Shown: positions 47,710 to 57,384 of the stretch, one piece after another | Layout of the letters: the number at the start of each line of letters is the position of its first letter | Numbering within the stretch: position 1 is the stretch's first letter | Source: Pseudomonadota bacterium | GTDB lineage: Bacteria; Pseudomonadota; Alphaproteobacteria; Sphingomonadales; Sphingomonadaceae | Direction: 5' to 3' | Assembly (NCBI GenBank): GCA_029550345.1 | Contig: JAKPHK010000063.1 | Location: 62,001 to 126,000, forward strand | DNA length: 64,000 bases | Notes under the pieces: generated by a model | The model's input: only the letters and a program-made list of their open reading frames with translations | The model's database searches: none | Told to the model about the DNA's origin: nothing | Translations under genes and position numbers: made by a program

Positions 47710-50700
47710 GGCCCTTGGTCAGTTGGAACAGGCCGTTGAGCCGCGCTTCCGGGTTGCCCCAGACGCGAACCACCACGATCTTGCTGTCGGGGCGGAGCTT
47801 GATCGTCCCCTCCAGCCGCTGGGCATAGGCCAGTAGCCCGGCGGGATCGGGGAACTGGTCAATATGGAATGAAACCAGCGTACCCTTCGGCCCAACATCG
47901 ATCTTGGCGATATTGGCCTCGATCGCCTGGCGCTTGATCTGGATGAGCTTGACCAGATTGGCGGTCGGTGCAGGCAGCGGCCCGAAGCGGTCGATCATCT
48001 CTGCCGAGAGGCTCTCGATCTCCTGCCCGTCCTCGGCATCGTTGAGGCGGCGATAGAGCGCCATTCGGACGGCAAGATCGGGCACATAGTCCTCAGGGAT
48101 CATGATCGGGGCATCGACCGTGATCTGCGGGCTGAGCGCGTGGCGTTCCTTGACCACGCCCAGATCGCCGGCCTTGGCCGCCAGGATCGCGTCTTCCAGC
48201 ATCGACTGGTAAAGTTCGAAGCCAACCTCGCGGATGTGGCCAGATTGTTCGTCGCCAAGCAGGTTGCCGGCCCCGCGAATGTCGAGATCGTGGCTGGCAA
48301 GCTGAAAACCGGCTCCGAGCGAATCGAGATCGCCCAGCACTTTCAGCCGCTTTTCGGCAACTTCGGACAGCTGGGTATCGGCGGGCGTGGTGAGGTAGGC
48401 ATAGGCCCGCAGTTTCGAGCGGCCGACCCGTCCGCGCAGCTGGTAAAGCTGGGCCAGACCAAAGCGGTCGGCACGGTGGATGATGATCGTATTGGCGGAG
48501 GGAATATCCAGTCCGCTTTCGACGATGGTGGTGGAAAGCAGCACTTCGTACTTCTTTTCGTAGAAGGCGCTCATCCGCTCTTCGACTTCACCCGCCGCCA
48601 TCTGGCCGTGGGCGGCGATATAGCGGACTTCGGGCACGGTCTTGTGCAGCCAGTCCTCCACCTCGGCCATGTCGGCGATCCGGGGGACAACGATGAAGCT
48701 CTGCCCGCCGCGATGATGCTCGCGCAGCAGCGCCTCACGCATCACCATATCGTCCCATTCCATCACATAGGTCCGCACCGCAAGGCGATCGACCGGGGCG
48801 GTCTGGATGGTGGACAGTTCGCGCAGGCCGGACATCGCCATTTGCAGTGTGCGCGGGATCGGCGTCGCGGTTAGCGTCAGGACGTGGACATTGCTGCGCA
48901 GCTGCTTCAGCGCTTCCTTGTGGTTGACGCCAAAACGCTGCTCTTCATCAACGATAACAAGACCAAGCCGCTTGAAGTTCAGGCTCTTTGCCAGCAGTGC
49001 ATGGGTGCCGATCACCACATCGACCGTGCCATCGGCCAGGCCCTGCTTGGTCGCCTTGGCTTCCTTGTCCCCGACCAGCCGTGAAAGTCGCCCGACCTTC
49101 AGCGGGAAGCCCGCGAACCGTTCGGTAAAGCCGGTGAAGTGCTGACGGGCGAGCAGGGTGGTTGGCGCAATGACGGCAACCTGCTGCCCGGCCATGGCGG
49201 CGACGAAGGCCGCGCGCAGCGCCACCTCGGTCTTGCCGAAGCCGACATCGCCGCAGACCAGCCGGTCCATCGGCCGCCCTTCGGTGAGGTCCTTGAGCAC
49301 GTCCTCGATCGCGGCTTCCTGATCGTCGGTTTCCTGCCATGGAAAGCGCTCGACGAACTGGTCGTAGGCCGATGGCTCGGGCGCCAGCACCGGGGCCTGG
49401 CGCAGCGCGCGCAGCGCCGCGGTTTTGAGCAATTCGTGCGCGATTTCGCGGATCCGCTCTTTGAGCCGGGCCTTGCGCCGCTGCCAGCCTTCGCCGCCGA
49501 GCCGGTCAAGCGCGACCAGATCGCTGTCGCTGCCATAGCGCGAGAGGACGTCGATATTCTCAACCGGGACATAGAGCTTGTCGCCGCCGGCATATTCCAG
49601 CGCGACGCAATCGTGCGGGCTTTGCCCGACCGGAATCGATTGCAGCCCGATATAGCGCCCGATCCCGTGGTCCATGTGGACCACCAAATCGCCCGGCGTC
49701 AGCGCTGCCAGTTCGGCCAGAAAGGCGTCGGCCCCCTTGCGGCGCTTTTTGCGGCGGACCAGCCGGTCACCCAGAATGTCCTGCTCGGTGACCAGCTCCA
49801 GCTCATCATTGGCAAAGCCGGTTTCCAGCGGCAGGACCAGCGCCACCGGCACACCTTTAGCGGCCAGCCCCAGCGCTTCCTGCCAGCTATCGGCCAGAAC
49901 CGGGGCAGGGCGCGCAGCTTCGCCCAGAATTGCGGCGATCCGGGCACGGCTGCCTTCGGAATAGGCCGCGATCAGGGCCTTCTTGCCGCGTTTGGCCTGG
50001 CCGGTCAGGTACTGCGCGGCGGCTTCGTAAACATTATCGCCGCGCGTTCGTTCGGGGGTGAAATCGCGGCTGCCGGTGAAACCGAAATCGAGGATCGCAG
50101 CGCTGTCAGGCTGGGCGAAGATTTCCGCGCGGTGGATCGGGTGGCCCTTGATCCGTTCGTCCAGTTCAGCGCGGCTGAGGTAGAGTGCCGTCGGCTTCAG
50201 CGGTCGGTACGATCCCGCCGCCTTGCCAGAGGTATCGCTGCGCGCCGCGTGGTAATCGGCAATATCGCCCAGTCGCTCGTCCGCCGCGCCGACCGCGCCA
50301 CTGTCGATCACGATCGTATCATCGGCGCCCAGGTGATCGAACAGCGTGACCAGCCGGTCCTCGAACAGCGGCAGCCAATGCTCCATCCCCGCCAGCCGCC
50401 GCCCATCGCTGACTGCCTGATAGAGCGGATCGCCGGTGGCATTGGCGCCGAACATTTCGCGATAACGGCTGCGGAAACGCTTTACGCTGTCTTCATCAAG
50501 CATCGCCTCGCTGGCGGGAAGCAGCAGGTGCGATTCCGCGACGCCGCTGGATCGCTGGGTATTGGGATCGAACAGCCGCAGCGTTTCCAGCTCGTCGCCA
50601 AAGAAATCGAGCCGCAACCCGGCATCGAGGCCCGACGGGTAAATATCGAAGATCGACCCGCGCACTGCAAATTCGCCCGCGTCGGCCACGGTATCGGTGC

Positions 50701-51154
50701 GCGAATATCCCTGGCGTTGCAGCAGGGCGATCAGGCTTTCGCGGCCGATTTCCATGCCGGGCTTCAGCAGGCGGACATTCTCGCGAATCCGGAACGGCGT
50801 GGCGACCCGCTGCAACGCGGCGTTGATCGTCGTGACCAGCAGTTGCGGCCCGGTCGGCTTGCCCTGAAGCCGGTGCAATGCCGCCAGTCGCCGCGCCGAG
50901 ATCGACAGGGCCGGGCTGGCCCGGTCATACGGCAGGCAATCCCAGGCCGGGAAAGCAATCACGTCCAGCTCCGGCGCGAAAAAAGCGGCGCTATCGGCAA
51001 TCGCCTGCATCGCCGCCTCATCCGGCGCGATGAACACTGCCCGGGTTTTCGCCGCGCGGGCAAGGTCCGCCAGCACCAGCGGCTGCGCCCCGCGCGCCAG
51101 CGAGGACAGGGTCAGCGGGGCCTTGGCGGCAAGGATTTTCGACAGATCGGGCAT
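47681..51154 (-). CDS. mfd: Transcription-repair coupling factor Mfd
   Basis: Mfd removes RNA polymerase stalled at lesions and recruits UvrA. It has 1157 residues, a normal length. The N-terminal UvrB-homology module contains FPAWDCLPYDRASP. The RNAP-interaction domain is in the middle (LVVHMDHGIGRYIGL). Walker A is CGDVGFGKTEVALRA, the box II is VDEEQRFG, and motif VI GRVGRSKLRAYAYL. ATG at 51154 is chosen because MPDLSKILAAKAPLTLSS has good homology. It runs against and overlaps the EAL gene by 29 bp. Confidence 0.96.
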   Translation of the reverse strand: MPDLSKILAAKAPLTLSSLARGAQPLVLADLARAAKTRAVFIAPDEAAMQAIADSAAFFAPELDVIAFPAWDCLPYDRASPALSISARRLAALHRLQGKPTGPQLLVTTINAALQRVATPFRIRENVRLLKPGMEIGRESLIALLQRQGYSRTDTVADAGEFAVRGSIFDIYPSGLDAGLRLDFFGDELETLRLFDPNTQRSSGVAESHLLLPASEAMLDEDSVKRFRSRYREMFGANATGDPLYQAVSDGRRLAGMEHWLPLFEDRLVTLFDHLGADDTIVIDSGAVGAADERLGDIADYHAARSDTSGKAAGSYRPLKPTALYLSRAELDERIKGHPIHRAEIFAQPDSAAILDFGFTGSRDFTPERTRGDNVYEAAAQYLTGQAKRGKKALIAAYSEGSRARIAAILGEAARPAPVLADSWQEALGLAAKGVPVALVLPLETGFANDELELVTEQDILGDRLVRRKKRRKGADAFLAELAALTPGDLVVHMDHGIGRYIGLQSIPVGQSPHDCVALEYAGGDKLYVPVENIDVLSRYGSDSDLVALDRLGGEGWQRRKARLKERIREIAHELLKTAALRALRQAPVLAPEPSAYDQFVERFPWQETDDQEAAIEDVLKDLTEGRPMDRLVCGDVGFGKTEVALRAAFVAAMAGQQVAVIAPTTLLARQHFTGFTERFAGFPLKVGRLSRLVGDKEAKATKQGLADGTVDVVIGTHALLAKSLNFKRLGLVIVDEEQRFGVNHKEALKQLRSNVHVLTLTATPIPRTLQMAMSGLRELSTIQTAPVDRLAVRTYVMEWDDMVMREALLREHHRGGQSFIVVPRIADMAEVEDWLHKTVPEVRYIAAHGQMAAGEVEERMSAFYEKKYEVLLSTTIVESGLDIPSANTIIIHRADRFGLAQLYQLRGRVGRSKLRAYAYLTTPADTQLSEVAEKRLKVLGDLDSLGAGFQLASHDLDIRGAGNLLGDEQSGHIREVGFELYQSMLEDAILAAKAGDLGVVKERHALSPQITVDAPIMIPEDYVPDLAVRMALYRRLNDAEDGQEIESLSAEMIDRFGPLPAPTANLVKLIQIKRQAIEANIAKIDVGPKGTLVSFHIDQFPDPAGLLAYAQRLEGTIKLRPDSKIVVVRVWGNPEARLNGLFQLTKGLSAIARKAR

Positions 51155-51311
51155 GGCTAGGGCAACAGCAATTGCCCCGCAGGCTATTTCGCAGCCAACG
51201 GGGTGGGAAGACGGAAGCGGCGCTTTAGGGGCAAAGGCGGCCGGGGCCAAGTCTTCTTGGCGGATCGAGGTGCAGTGACCCGAGCTGGCGACCGGCTGCG
51301 CTGAGAAATGG

Positions 51312-51332
51312 ATCCTGAAACGCGTTCAGGAT
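51312..51332. repeat. Palindromic repeat ATCCTGAA...TTCAGGAT
   Basis: ATCCTGAA-ACGCG-TTCAGGAT is a perfect 8-bp stem with a 5-nt loop, between mfd and sdhE. It matches a palindrome that I recall as widespread in Sphingomonadales intergenic regions. It may function as a terminator or be a REP-type repeat. The remaining bases of 51155-51372 show no other structure. Confidence 0.6.
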
Positions 51333-51372
51333 GACGGATTGGCTATATGCGGAAGAATCCGGAGGCGTGCGA

Positions 51373-51654
51373 TCAGCGCGGGATTTCGACGTAGTCGAGC
51401 TTGCGGAAGGCATCCATCTGCGGGCCGACATATTCATCCGGAATTGCCAGCGTACCCAGCGCCCAGCCCATGATGTCTGCGTCTTCCTCATCCAGCAGGG
51501 CTTCGAACCAGGCAATCTCGGCCTCGCCCCATTCCCCGCCATAGCGATCAAAGAAGCAGCCGATCATGAAATCGGCCTCACGCGTGCCGCGATGCCAGGC
51601 GCGGAATTTCAGGCGGCGAAGTCTGTCTTCATGGGGGCGATCGGTGTGGTCCAT
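51373..51654 (-). CDS. sdhE: Succinate dehydrogenase assembly factor 2 (FAD assembly)
   Basis: SdhE helps attach FAD to succinate dehydrogenase. The 93-residue protein carries the family motif RRLKFRAWHRGTREADFMIGCFFDRY and the DEEDADIMGWALG segment. It lies between recG (divergent) and mfd (same strand), the usual order in this group. ATG at 51654 is close to the divergent recG start (60 bp). Confidence 0.95.
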   Translation of the reverse strand: MDHTDRPHEDRLRRLKFRAWHRGTREADFMIGCFFDRYGGEWGEAEIAWFEALLDEEDADIMGWALGTLAIPDEYVGPQMDAFRKLDYVEIPR

Positions 51655-51714
51655 AACGCCGCTCTAGCCACACCGGCCTTTGAGGCAAGCCCAAAGCATG
51701 GCTATAGCCGTGCC

Positions 51715-53772
51715 ATGCGCCCCGATCGGCTCAATCCCCTGTTCGTTGCGGCAGACAGCCTGAAGGGCGTCGGCACCGGGTTGGCGCGCCCGCTGGAGCG
51801 GTTGGGGCTGACCCGGGTGAAGGATTTTGCCTATCACCTGCCCGATCGCTTCGTAACCCGCCGAGCGGTGGCCGATCTCGATCAGGCCAGCGTGGGTGAA
51901 AACGTGGTGGTGGGGCTTACCCCGGTGGAATACCGCAGCTCTGCCGGGCGCGGGCCGTTCCGCGTGTTGGCTGCGGACGAGGCGGGCAATGTCTGCGCGA
52001 TCACCTATTTCGGGCGCAACACCGGCTGGGCGCGAAAGGCGCTGCCGCTGGGTGAAAAGCGCTGGATCGCCGGACGGCTCGATCAATATGGCCAGATGCT
52101 CCAGATCGTGCACCCCGATCACGTTTCGGACGAAAGTGGATTGGCGCTGGGGCAACTGGTTGAGCCGGTCTATCCGCTGTCCGAAGGGCTGACCCAAGGG
52201 CGATTGGCAGCGCTGGTCCATCAGGCGCTGGAACGGATGCCGGACCTGCCCGAATGGATCGAGCCGGGTCTGGCCGACAAGATGCAGTGGCCGCTGTGGC
52301 GTGATGCACTGGAACTGGCGCACAGGAGCGAACACGCCGCCGCGCGCGATCGGCTGGCCTATGATGAGCTGCTGGCCAACAGTCTGGCGCTGATGCTGGT
52401 GCGGCGGGATAACAGGGCGCGGGCGGGGACGCCCTTGCATGGGGATGGTTCCTTGCGCGGCAAGCTCAAGCTGCCGTTTGGCCTGACTGGCGCCCAGTCC
52501 CGCGCGGTGCGCGAGATCGAAGGCGATCTGGCCCAGCCAAGCCCAATGCTGCGGCTGCTGCAGGGCGATGTCGGTTCGGGCAAGACCGTGGTCGCGCTTG
52601 AAGCGATGCTGCTGGCGGTTGAGGCAGGCACCCAGGCCGCCTTACTGGCCCCGACCGAGATCCTCGCCCGCCAGCACCACGAAACGCTGACCCGCATGGC
52701 CGCGGGCACCGGGGCGACGATTGCCCTGCTGACCGGGCGCGACAAGGGGCGCGCGCGCGAATCGATCTTGATGGGGCTGCTCGACGGGTCGATCCAGATC
52801 GTCGTCGGCACCCACGCGATCTTTCAGGATGCGGTGGCCTACAAGAACCTCGCGCTGGTGGTGATTGACGAGCAGCACCGTTTTGGCGTTGGCCAGCGAT
52901 TGATGCTGACCCAGAAGGGGCGGCGCGCGCCGCATTGCCTGGCGATGACCGCCACCCCGATCCCGCGCACGCTGACCCTGGCGCAATACGGCGAGATGGA
53001 TGTCTCACGCCTCGATGAGATGCCGCCCGGACGCCAGCCGATTGATACGCGGGTGGTTGCGATCGAACGGCTCGGCGATGTGATCGGCGCGATCGGGCGG
53101 CATCTGGAAAGCGGGAGCCAAGCCTATTGGGTCTGCCCGATGGTGCGCGAACAGGAAAACGAGGACCTTGCCGCGGCCGAGGCGCGCTATGCTGAATTGA
53201 AGGCCCGGTTCGGGGATAGCGTGGTGTTGGTCCACGGGCAGCTGAAGGGCGAGGTCAAGGACGCGGCGATGGAGCGCTTTGCCAGCGGTGCGGCGCGGCT
53301 GCTGGTGGCGACCACCGTGATCGAGGTTGGCGTTGACGTGCCCAATGCCACGCTGATGGTGATCGAGCAGGCCGAACGGTTCGGCCTTGCCCAGCTGCAT
53401 CAGCTGCGCGGCCGGGTCGGGCGGGGCGAGGGCAAGAGTACCTGCCTGCTGCTGCGCGGCGAGGCGCTGTCGGAAACCGCGCGTGAGCGGCTGGCCCTGA
53501 TGCGCGAGACGCAGGATGGCTTCCGCCTGGCCGAGGAGGATTTGCGCCTGCGCGGCGGGGGCGAATTGCTCGGGACGCGGCAATCGGGCGATACGCCGTT
53601 CCGGGTCGCCAGCCTTGAGCAGATCCAGAAGCTGCTGCCGCTGGCGCACGACGACGCGCGCCTGCTGATCGAGCGGGACGGCGGCCTGACCGGCGAACGC
53701 GGTGAAGCGGCGCGGCTGCTGCTCTATCTGTTCGAGCGGGACTGGGGTGTGCAGCTGCTGCGCGGCGGGTAG
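51715..53772 (+). CDS. recG: ATP-dependent DNA helicase RecG
   Basis: RecG remodels stalled replication forks and Holliday junctions. It has 685 residues from ATG at 51715. The wedge domain is N-terminal. Motif I is LQGDVGSGKTVVALEAM, motif II is VIDEQHRFGVGQR, and motif VI is LRGRVGRGEGKSTCLL, with GGELLGTRQSG in the C-terminal part. The longer frame upstream overlaps sdhE on the other strand and is not supported. Confidence 0.96.
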   Translation: MRPDRLNPLFVAADSLKGVGTGLARPLERLGLTRVKDFAYHLPDRFVTRRAVADLDQASVGENVVVGLTPVEYRSSAGRGPFRVLAADEAGNVCAITYFGRNTGWARKALPLGEKRWIAGRLDQYGQMLQIVHPDHVSDESGLALGQLVEPVYPLSEGLTQGRLAALVHQALERMPDLPEWIEPGLADKMQWPLWRDALELAHRSEHAAARDRLAYDELLANSLALMLVRRDNRARAGTPLHGDGSLRGKLKLPFGLTGAQSRAVREIEGDLAQPSPMLRLLQGDVGSGKTVVALEAMLLAVEAGTQAALLAPTEILARQHHETLTRMAAGTGATIALLTGRDKGRARESILMGLLDGSIQIVVGTHAIFQDAVAYKNLALVVIDEQHRFGVGQRLMLTQKGRRAPHCLAMTATPIPRTLTLAQYGEMDVSRLDEMPPGRQPIDTRVVAIERLGDVIGAIGRHLESGSQAYWVCPMVREQENEDLAAAEARYAELKARFGDSVVLVHGQLKGEVKDAAMERFASGAARLLVATTVIEVGVDVPNATLMVIEQAERFGLAQLHQLRGRVGRGEGKSTCLLLRGEALSETARERLALMRETQDGFRLAEEDLRLRGGGELLGTRQSGDTPFRVASLEQIQKLLPLAHDDARLLIERDGGLTGERGEAARLLLYLFERDWGVQLLRGG

Positions 53773-53780
53773 GGCGCGGT

Positions 53781-54383
53781 TCAGCCCTTCCAGGCGTAGA
53801 GCATCCGGCCTTCGCCCAGCATTTCCAGCAGATCGCCGATTTCCGCGCGCGAAACAGCGAAGCAGCCTTGGCTGCGGCCGATCCGGCCCTGTTCCAGCGC
53901 CAGCCCCTGCGAAACATAGTCCGCGCCGTGAATCACGATAGCGCGGCGCTCTGCCGCTTCGTTCTGCGGTTCAAGCCCGATCAGCTTGCGTGACCGGCCG
54001 TGCTTGCCGACATAGGTCTGCCCGGTCACGAACACGCCCTTTGACGAGGCATTCGACCCGGCGCGGTTGGAAAACCGCTCGGTCCAGCCGGTCGCCCCCG
54101 GATCGGAGCCGCTGCCATGGGCAACCAGCATGGTCTTGAGCACTTGCCCGCCTTGCAGATCGATCAGTTGGAAACGCGGCAGCCGCGAATGGGCGGAGAA
54201 GTTGACGATGCCGATCCGGTCGCGCTGGGCGATCCGCCCGGCGTTCAGTTCCAGCGCGGCAAGGGCGTGGGGCAGCAGCGCCGGCATTTCGCCGCATAGC
54301 GTGGCGGCCAGGCTGCGCGTTGCGACCAGCCCGGCTCCACCGGCAACCATCGCGCCCAGCAGGTGACGCCGATTGAGTTTCAT
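53781..54383 (-). CDS. Murein L,D-transpeptidase catalytic-domain family protein
   Basis: This 200-residue protein starts MKLNRRHLLGAMVAGGAGLVATRSLA, which could be a Tat-type or Sec-type signal. It carries the YkuD-type active-site motifs: RRAIVIHGADYVSQ and GRIGRSQGCFAVSRAEI with the catalytic Cys. The RFSNRAGSNASSKGVFVTGQTY part is typical of the family. It may crosslink or trim peptidoglycan or attach proteins. It is convergent with recG at 8 bp. Confidence 0.9.
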   Translation of the reverse strand: MKLNRRHLLGAMVAGGAGLVATRSLAATLCGEMPALLPHALAALELNAGRIAQRDRIGIVNFSAHSRLPRFQLIDLQGGQVLKTMLVAHGSGSDPGATGWTERFSNRAGSNASSKGVFVTGQTYVGKHGRSRKLIGLEPQNEAAERRAIVIHGADYVSQGLALEQGRIGRSQGCFAVSRAEIGDLLEMLGEGRMLYAWKG

Positions 54384-54506
54384 TGCTTTTGCGATCCCGA
54401 AGCTCGTTTGAGCGTGATCTGGGAAGGCGCGGGGCGGATTGCAAGCGCTAGTCACCCAGGCGCGGACGAAGCGTTCCGGGTGTGCGCTGATCGAATGCCG
54501 GGGCGG

Positions 54507-54806
54507 TTAGACCGCCAGGACGGCGATATCATCCTCACGCGGGACCGAGCCGTCGAAGCTTTCCAGCGGCTCGAACGATTCCTCCAGCAGCCGCGCGTTG
54601 CTGAGCCCGGCGAGCTTGAACTGGCCCAGCCGGGGTTCCTCGTCCGAGCGCCAGGTCTTGCCGAGGTTGAGCGCCGAGACGAACAGGTCATCGTGACGTT
54701 CGAACATCAGGTGCGGGGCCAGCCGGATGACGGCGCCGTTGTACTGCGCCTCGACCAGGCGTTTACGGGAAATCGCTTCAAGCAGCGTCAGGCGGGTGTC
54801 GCTCAT
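54507..54806 (-). CDS. Small WYL-like domain protein
   Basis: This 99-residue protein resembles a stand-alone WYL-type fold: MSDTRLTLLEAISRKRLVEAQYNGAVIRLAPHLMFERHDDLFVSALNLGKTWRSDEEPRLGQFKLAGLSNARLL. There is no HTH, so it may sense a ligand or bind another protein. It has a standard ATG at 54806. The next gene is a tRNA. The function is unknown. Confidence 0.7.
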   Translation of the reverse strand: MSDTRLTLLEAISRKRLVEAQYNGAVIRLAPHLMFERHDDLFVSALNLGKTWRSDEEPRLGQFKLAGLSNARLLEESFEPLESFDGSVPREDDIAVLAV

Positions 54807-54856
54807 GGGGGGGAGGGCCAGTGCAGTGATTGTGTTTTTGGAAAAGAGAGTGGATT

Positions 54857-54933
54857 TGGTCGGGGAAAGAGGATTCGAACCTCCGGCCCCTGCCTCCCGA
54901 AGACAGTGCTCTACCAGGCTGAGCTATTCCCCG
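54857..54933 (-). tRNA. tRNA-Pro (CGG)
   Basis: The minus strand gives a 77-nt cloverleaf: CGGGGAA acceptor, D arm GCTCAGCCTGGTAGAGC, anticodon loop TTCGGGA (CGG), T arm GGAGGTTCGAATCCTC, and encoded CCA. All stems pair. It is the second proline tRNA in the window; the other, at 12858, has GGG. Confidence 0.95.
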
Positions 54934-55032
54934 ACCGATCCAGGGCACCCGAAGATGCCCGAGGCAGGAGCGGGCCTATAGGGGGCGATTCGCGCAGTGG
55001 CAAGCGGGCAATCTCACCGCTAGGATCATTTC

Positions 55033-55989
55033 ATGGCCAGTTCCCCGATTCCCCGCGATTCCGCCCCTGAAAACCACTGGGAATGGCAGTATCTGGACCT
55101 GATGCGCCGGATCTGGGAGCACGGGGACGAGCGGATCGACCGCACCGGGATCGGTACGCGGGCCGTGTTCGGGGCACAGATTCGCTTCGATCTTGCGGGC
55201 GGTGCGATGCCGCTGCTCAGCACCAAGCGGGTTTACTGGAAGGCATCGGCGCGCGAATTCCTGTGGTTCCTGACCGGGAACACCAACATCCGCCCGCTGG
55301 TGCTGCAAGGGGTGAAAATCTGGAACGAGTGGCCGCACGCCAACTACGTCAAGGCCACCGGCGACGCGATCACGATTGAGCAGTTTGCGCAGCGGATCGC
55401 CGCGGATGAGGACTTTGCCCAAAAGTGGGGCGATCTGGGTCCGGTCTATGGCAAACAGTGGGTCGATTGGCCGACCTATCAACCGGCGGGCGACGGCCTG
55501 TTCCGGCAGGGTGCGGGGATCAACCAGGTTGCCCAGGTGGTCGAGAGCCTGAAATCGAACCCCGGCAGCCGCCGCCACATCGTCGAGGGCTGGAACGTCG
55601 CCGAGCTGGACCGGATGGCCCTGCCGCCATGCCACAAGACCTATCAGTTTCAGGTCGCCGATGGACGGCTCAGCTGCCTGCTTTATCAGCGCAGCTGCGA
55701 CGTGGCGCTGGGGCTGCCGTTCAATCTGTTCGGCGCGGCGCTGTTCACCCGGATGCTGGCCCAGCAGTGCGACCTTGATGCGGGGGAGCTGGTCTGGATG
55801 GGCGGCGATACGCACCTCTATCTCAACCACGCCGAGCTGGTCGAAACCCAGCTGGCACGCAGCCCCTCAGGCGGAGGAACCCTGGCAATCCTGCGGCGGC
55901 CTGAGAGCATCTTCGACTACCGGATCGAAGATTTCGAAGTGAGCGGATATGTGCCGCAGGGCCACATCGCCGCGCCGGTTGCAGTTTAG
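55033..55989 (+). CDS. thyA: Thymidylate synthase
   Basis: ThyA methylates dUMP to dTMP with methylene-THF. The 318-residue protein is longer than the E. coli form (264) through an insertion around residues 100-150. The catalytic Cys lies in LPPCHKTYQF (Cys200) and the dUMP-binding Arg pair in SNPGSRRHIVEGWN. LPFNLFGAALFTRM and GDTHLYLNHAELV are conserved. AGGAT precedes ATG at 55033. No dihydrofolate reductase gene follows; the bkd operon starts 90 bp after it. Confidence 0.96.
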   Translation: MASSPIPRDSAPENHWEWQYLDLMRRIWEHGDERIDRTGIGTRAVFGAQIRFDLAGGAMPLLSTKRVYWKASAREFLWFLTGNTNIRPLVLQGVKIWNEWPHANYVKATGDAITIEQFAQRIAADEDFAQKWGDLGPVYGKQWVDWPTYQPAGDGLFRQGAGINQVAQVVESLKSNPGSRRHIVEGWNVAELDRMALPPCHKTYQFQVADGRLSCLLYQRSCDVALGLPFNLFGAALFTRMLAQQCDLDAGELVWMGGDTHLYLNHAELVETQLARSPSGGGTLAILRRPESIFDYRIEDFEVSGYVPQGHIAAPVAV

Positions 55990-56079
55990 TTGACGGTGAA
56001 ACCAGTTTGAAATAATATGTCGCGAACCTAAAATTTGCTTCCACGCGCCGTTGTGGCGTCCGAAGCGGGAGAGCGCATC

Positions 56080-57384
56080 ATGGCCAAGCGCCCAGCCAGT
56101 GCCGGAACCGCCAGCGGAAACCTTCCGCCGCTGTCATTGCACGTGCCCGAACCGCCGTTCCGACCCGGCGATCCGGTTGACTATTCGTTCCTTGAAATCC
56201 CGCCCGCCGGTGCCTTTCCCCGCCCTGACGAGGCCTGCCCGACCGAGGAAACCCACGCGCTGTGCCACGGCCTGATTCGCGTGCTGGATGAAGATAATCG
56301 TGCGGTCGGGGCCTGGGACCCGCGGCTTGATCCCGAAACGCTGCGGCGGATGCTGCGGACCATGGCACTGACCCGCGCTTTCGATGACCGGATGTATCGC
56401 GGCCAGCGCCAGGGCAAGACCAGCTTCTATATGAAGTGCACCGGCGAAGAGGCGACCAGTGTCGCTTCGGCCTTTGCCCTGTCCGACGATGACATGGTCT
56501 TCCCGTCGTACCGCCAGCAGGGCATCCTGATCGCGCGCGGCTATCCGATCGTCGAGATGGTCAACCAGATCTATTCGAACCGGGCTGACAAGCTGAAGGG
56601 CCGCCAGCTGCCGATCATGTATTCCAGCCGGGAACACAACTTCTTCACGATCAGCGGCAATCTGGCGACGCAGTATCCGCAGGCGGCGGGCTGGGCCATG
56701 GCCAGCGCGATCAAGGGTGATACCCGGATCGCCAGCACCTGGATCGGGGAAGGTTCCAGCGCCGAGGGCGATGCCCATGCCGCCTTCACCTTTGCCACGG
56801 TGTTCAACGCGCCGGTGGTGTTCAACATCGTCAACAACCAGTGGGCGATTTCCAGCTTTGCCGGGTTCGCCGGGGGCGAGCGGGCAACCTTTGCGGCCAA
56901 GGCAATCGGCTATGGCATTGCCGGGCTTCGGGTGGACGGAAACGATGCGCTGGCGGTCTATGCCGCAGCACGCTGGGCCGCCAACCGGGCGCGGGCCGGG
57001 CAGGGACCGACCCTGATCGAGCATTTCACCTACCGCGCCGAAGGCCACTCCACCTCTGACGATCCTTCGGCCTATCGCTCGGCGCAGGAGCGCGGGGAAT
57101 GGCCGCTAGGCGATCCGATCACCCGGCTGAAGGCGCACCTGATCGGCCTGGGCGAATGGAGCGAGGAACAGCACGCCGCGATGGATCTGGAACTGGCCGA
57201 ACAGGTCAAGGCCGCGACCAAGGAGGCGGAGAAGAACGGCGTGCTGGGCCACGGGCTGCACCATCCGTTCCACACCATGTTCGAAGACGTGTTCGAGGAA
57301 CTGCCCTGGCATCTGCAGGAACAGGCCGAACAGGCAATCCGCGAACGCCGGATCAAATGGCCGACCTGGAAGGAGTACGAGTGA
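56080..57384 (+). CDS. bkdA1: Branched-chain 2-oxoacid dehydrogenase E1 alpha
   Basis: E1 uses thiamine diphosphate to decarboxylate branched-chain 2-oxoacids from valine, leucine and isoleucine. This 434-residue subunit has an N-terminal extension, MYRGQRQGKTSFYMKCTGEEAT, and the thiamine-binding fold GEGSSAEGDAHAAFTFATVFNAPVVFNIVNNQWAIS. The phosphorylation-loop region (TYRAEGHSTSDDPSAYRS) is conserved. The best start is ATG 56080 with GGGAGAG upstream. E1 beta follows with a one-base overlap (TGATG). Confidence 0.96.
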   Translation: MAKRPASAGTASGNLPPLSLHVPEPPFRPGDPVDYSFLEIPPAGAFPRPDEACPTEETHALCHGLIRVLDEDNRAVGAWDPRLDPETLRRMLRTMALTRAFDDRMYRGQRQGKTSFYMKCTGEEATSVASAFALSDDDMVFPSYRQQGILIARGYPIVEMVNQIYSNRADKLKGRQLPIMYSSREHNFFTISGNLATQYPQAAGWAMASAIKGDTRIASTWIGEGSSAEGDAHAAFTFATVFNAPVVFNIVNNQWAISSFAGFAGGERATFAAKAIGYGIAGLRVDGNDALAVYAAARWAANRARAGQGPTLIEHFTYRAEGHSTSDDPSAYRSAQERGEWPLGDPITRLKAHLIGLGEWSEEQHAAMDLELAEQVKAATKEAEKNGVLGHGLHHPFHTMFEDVFEELPWHLQEQAEQAIRERRIKWPTWKEYE

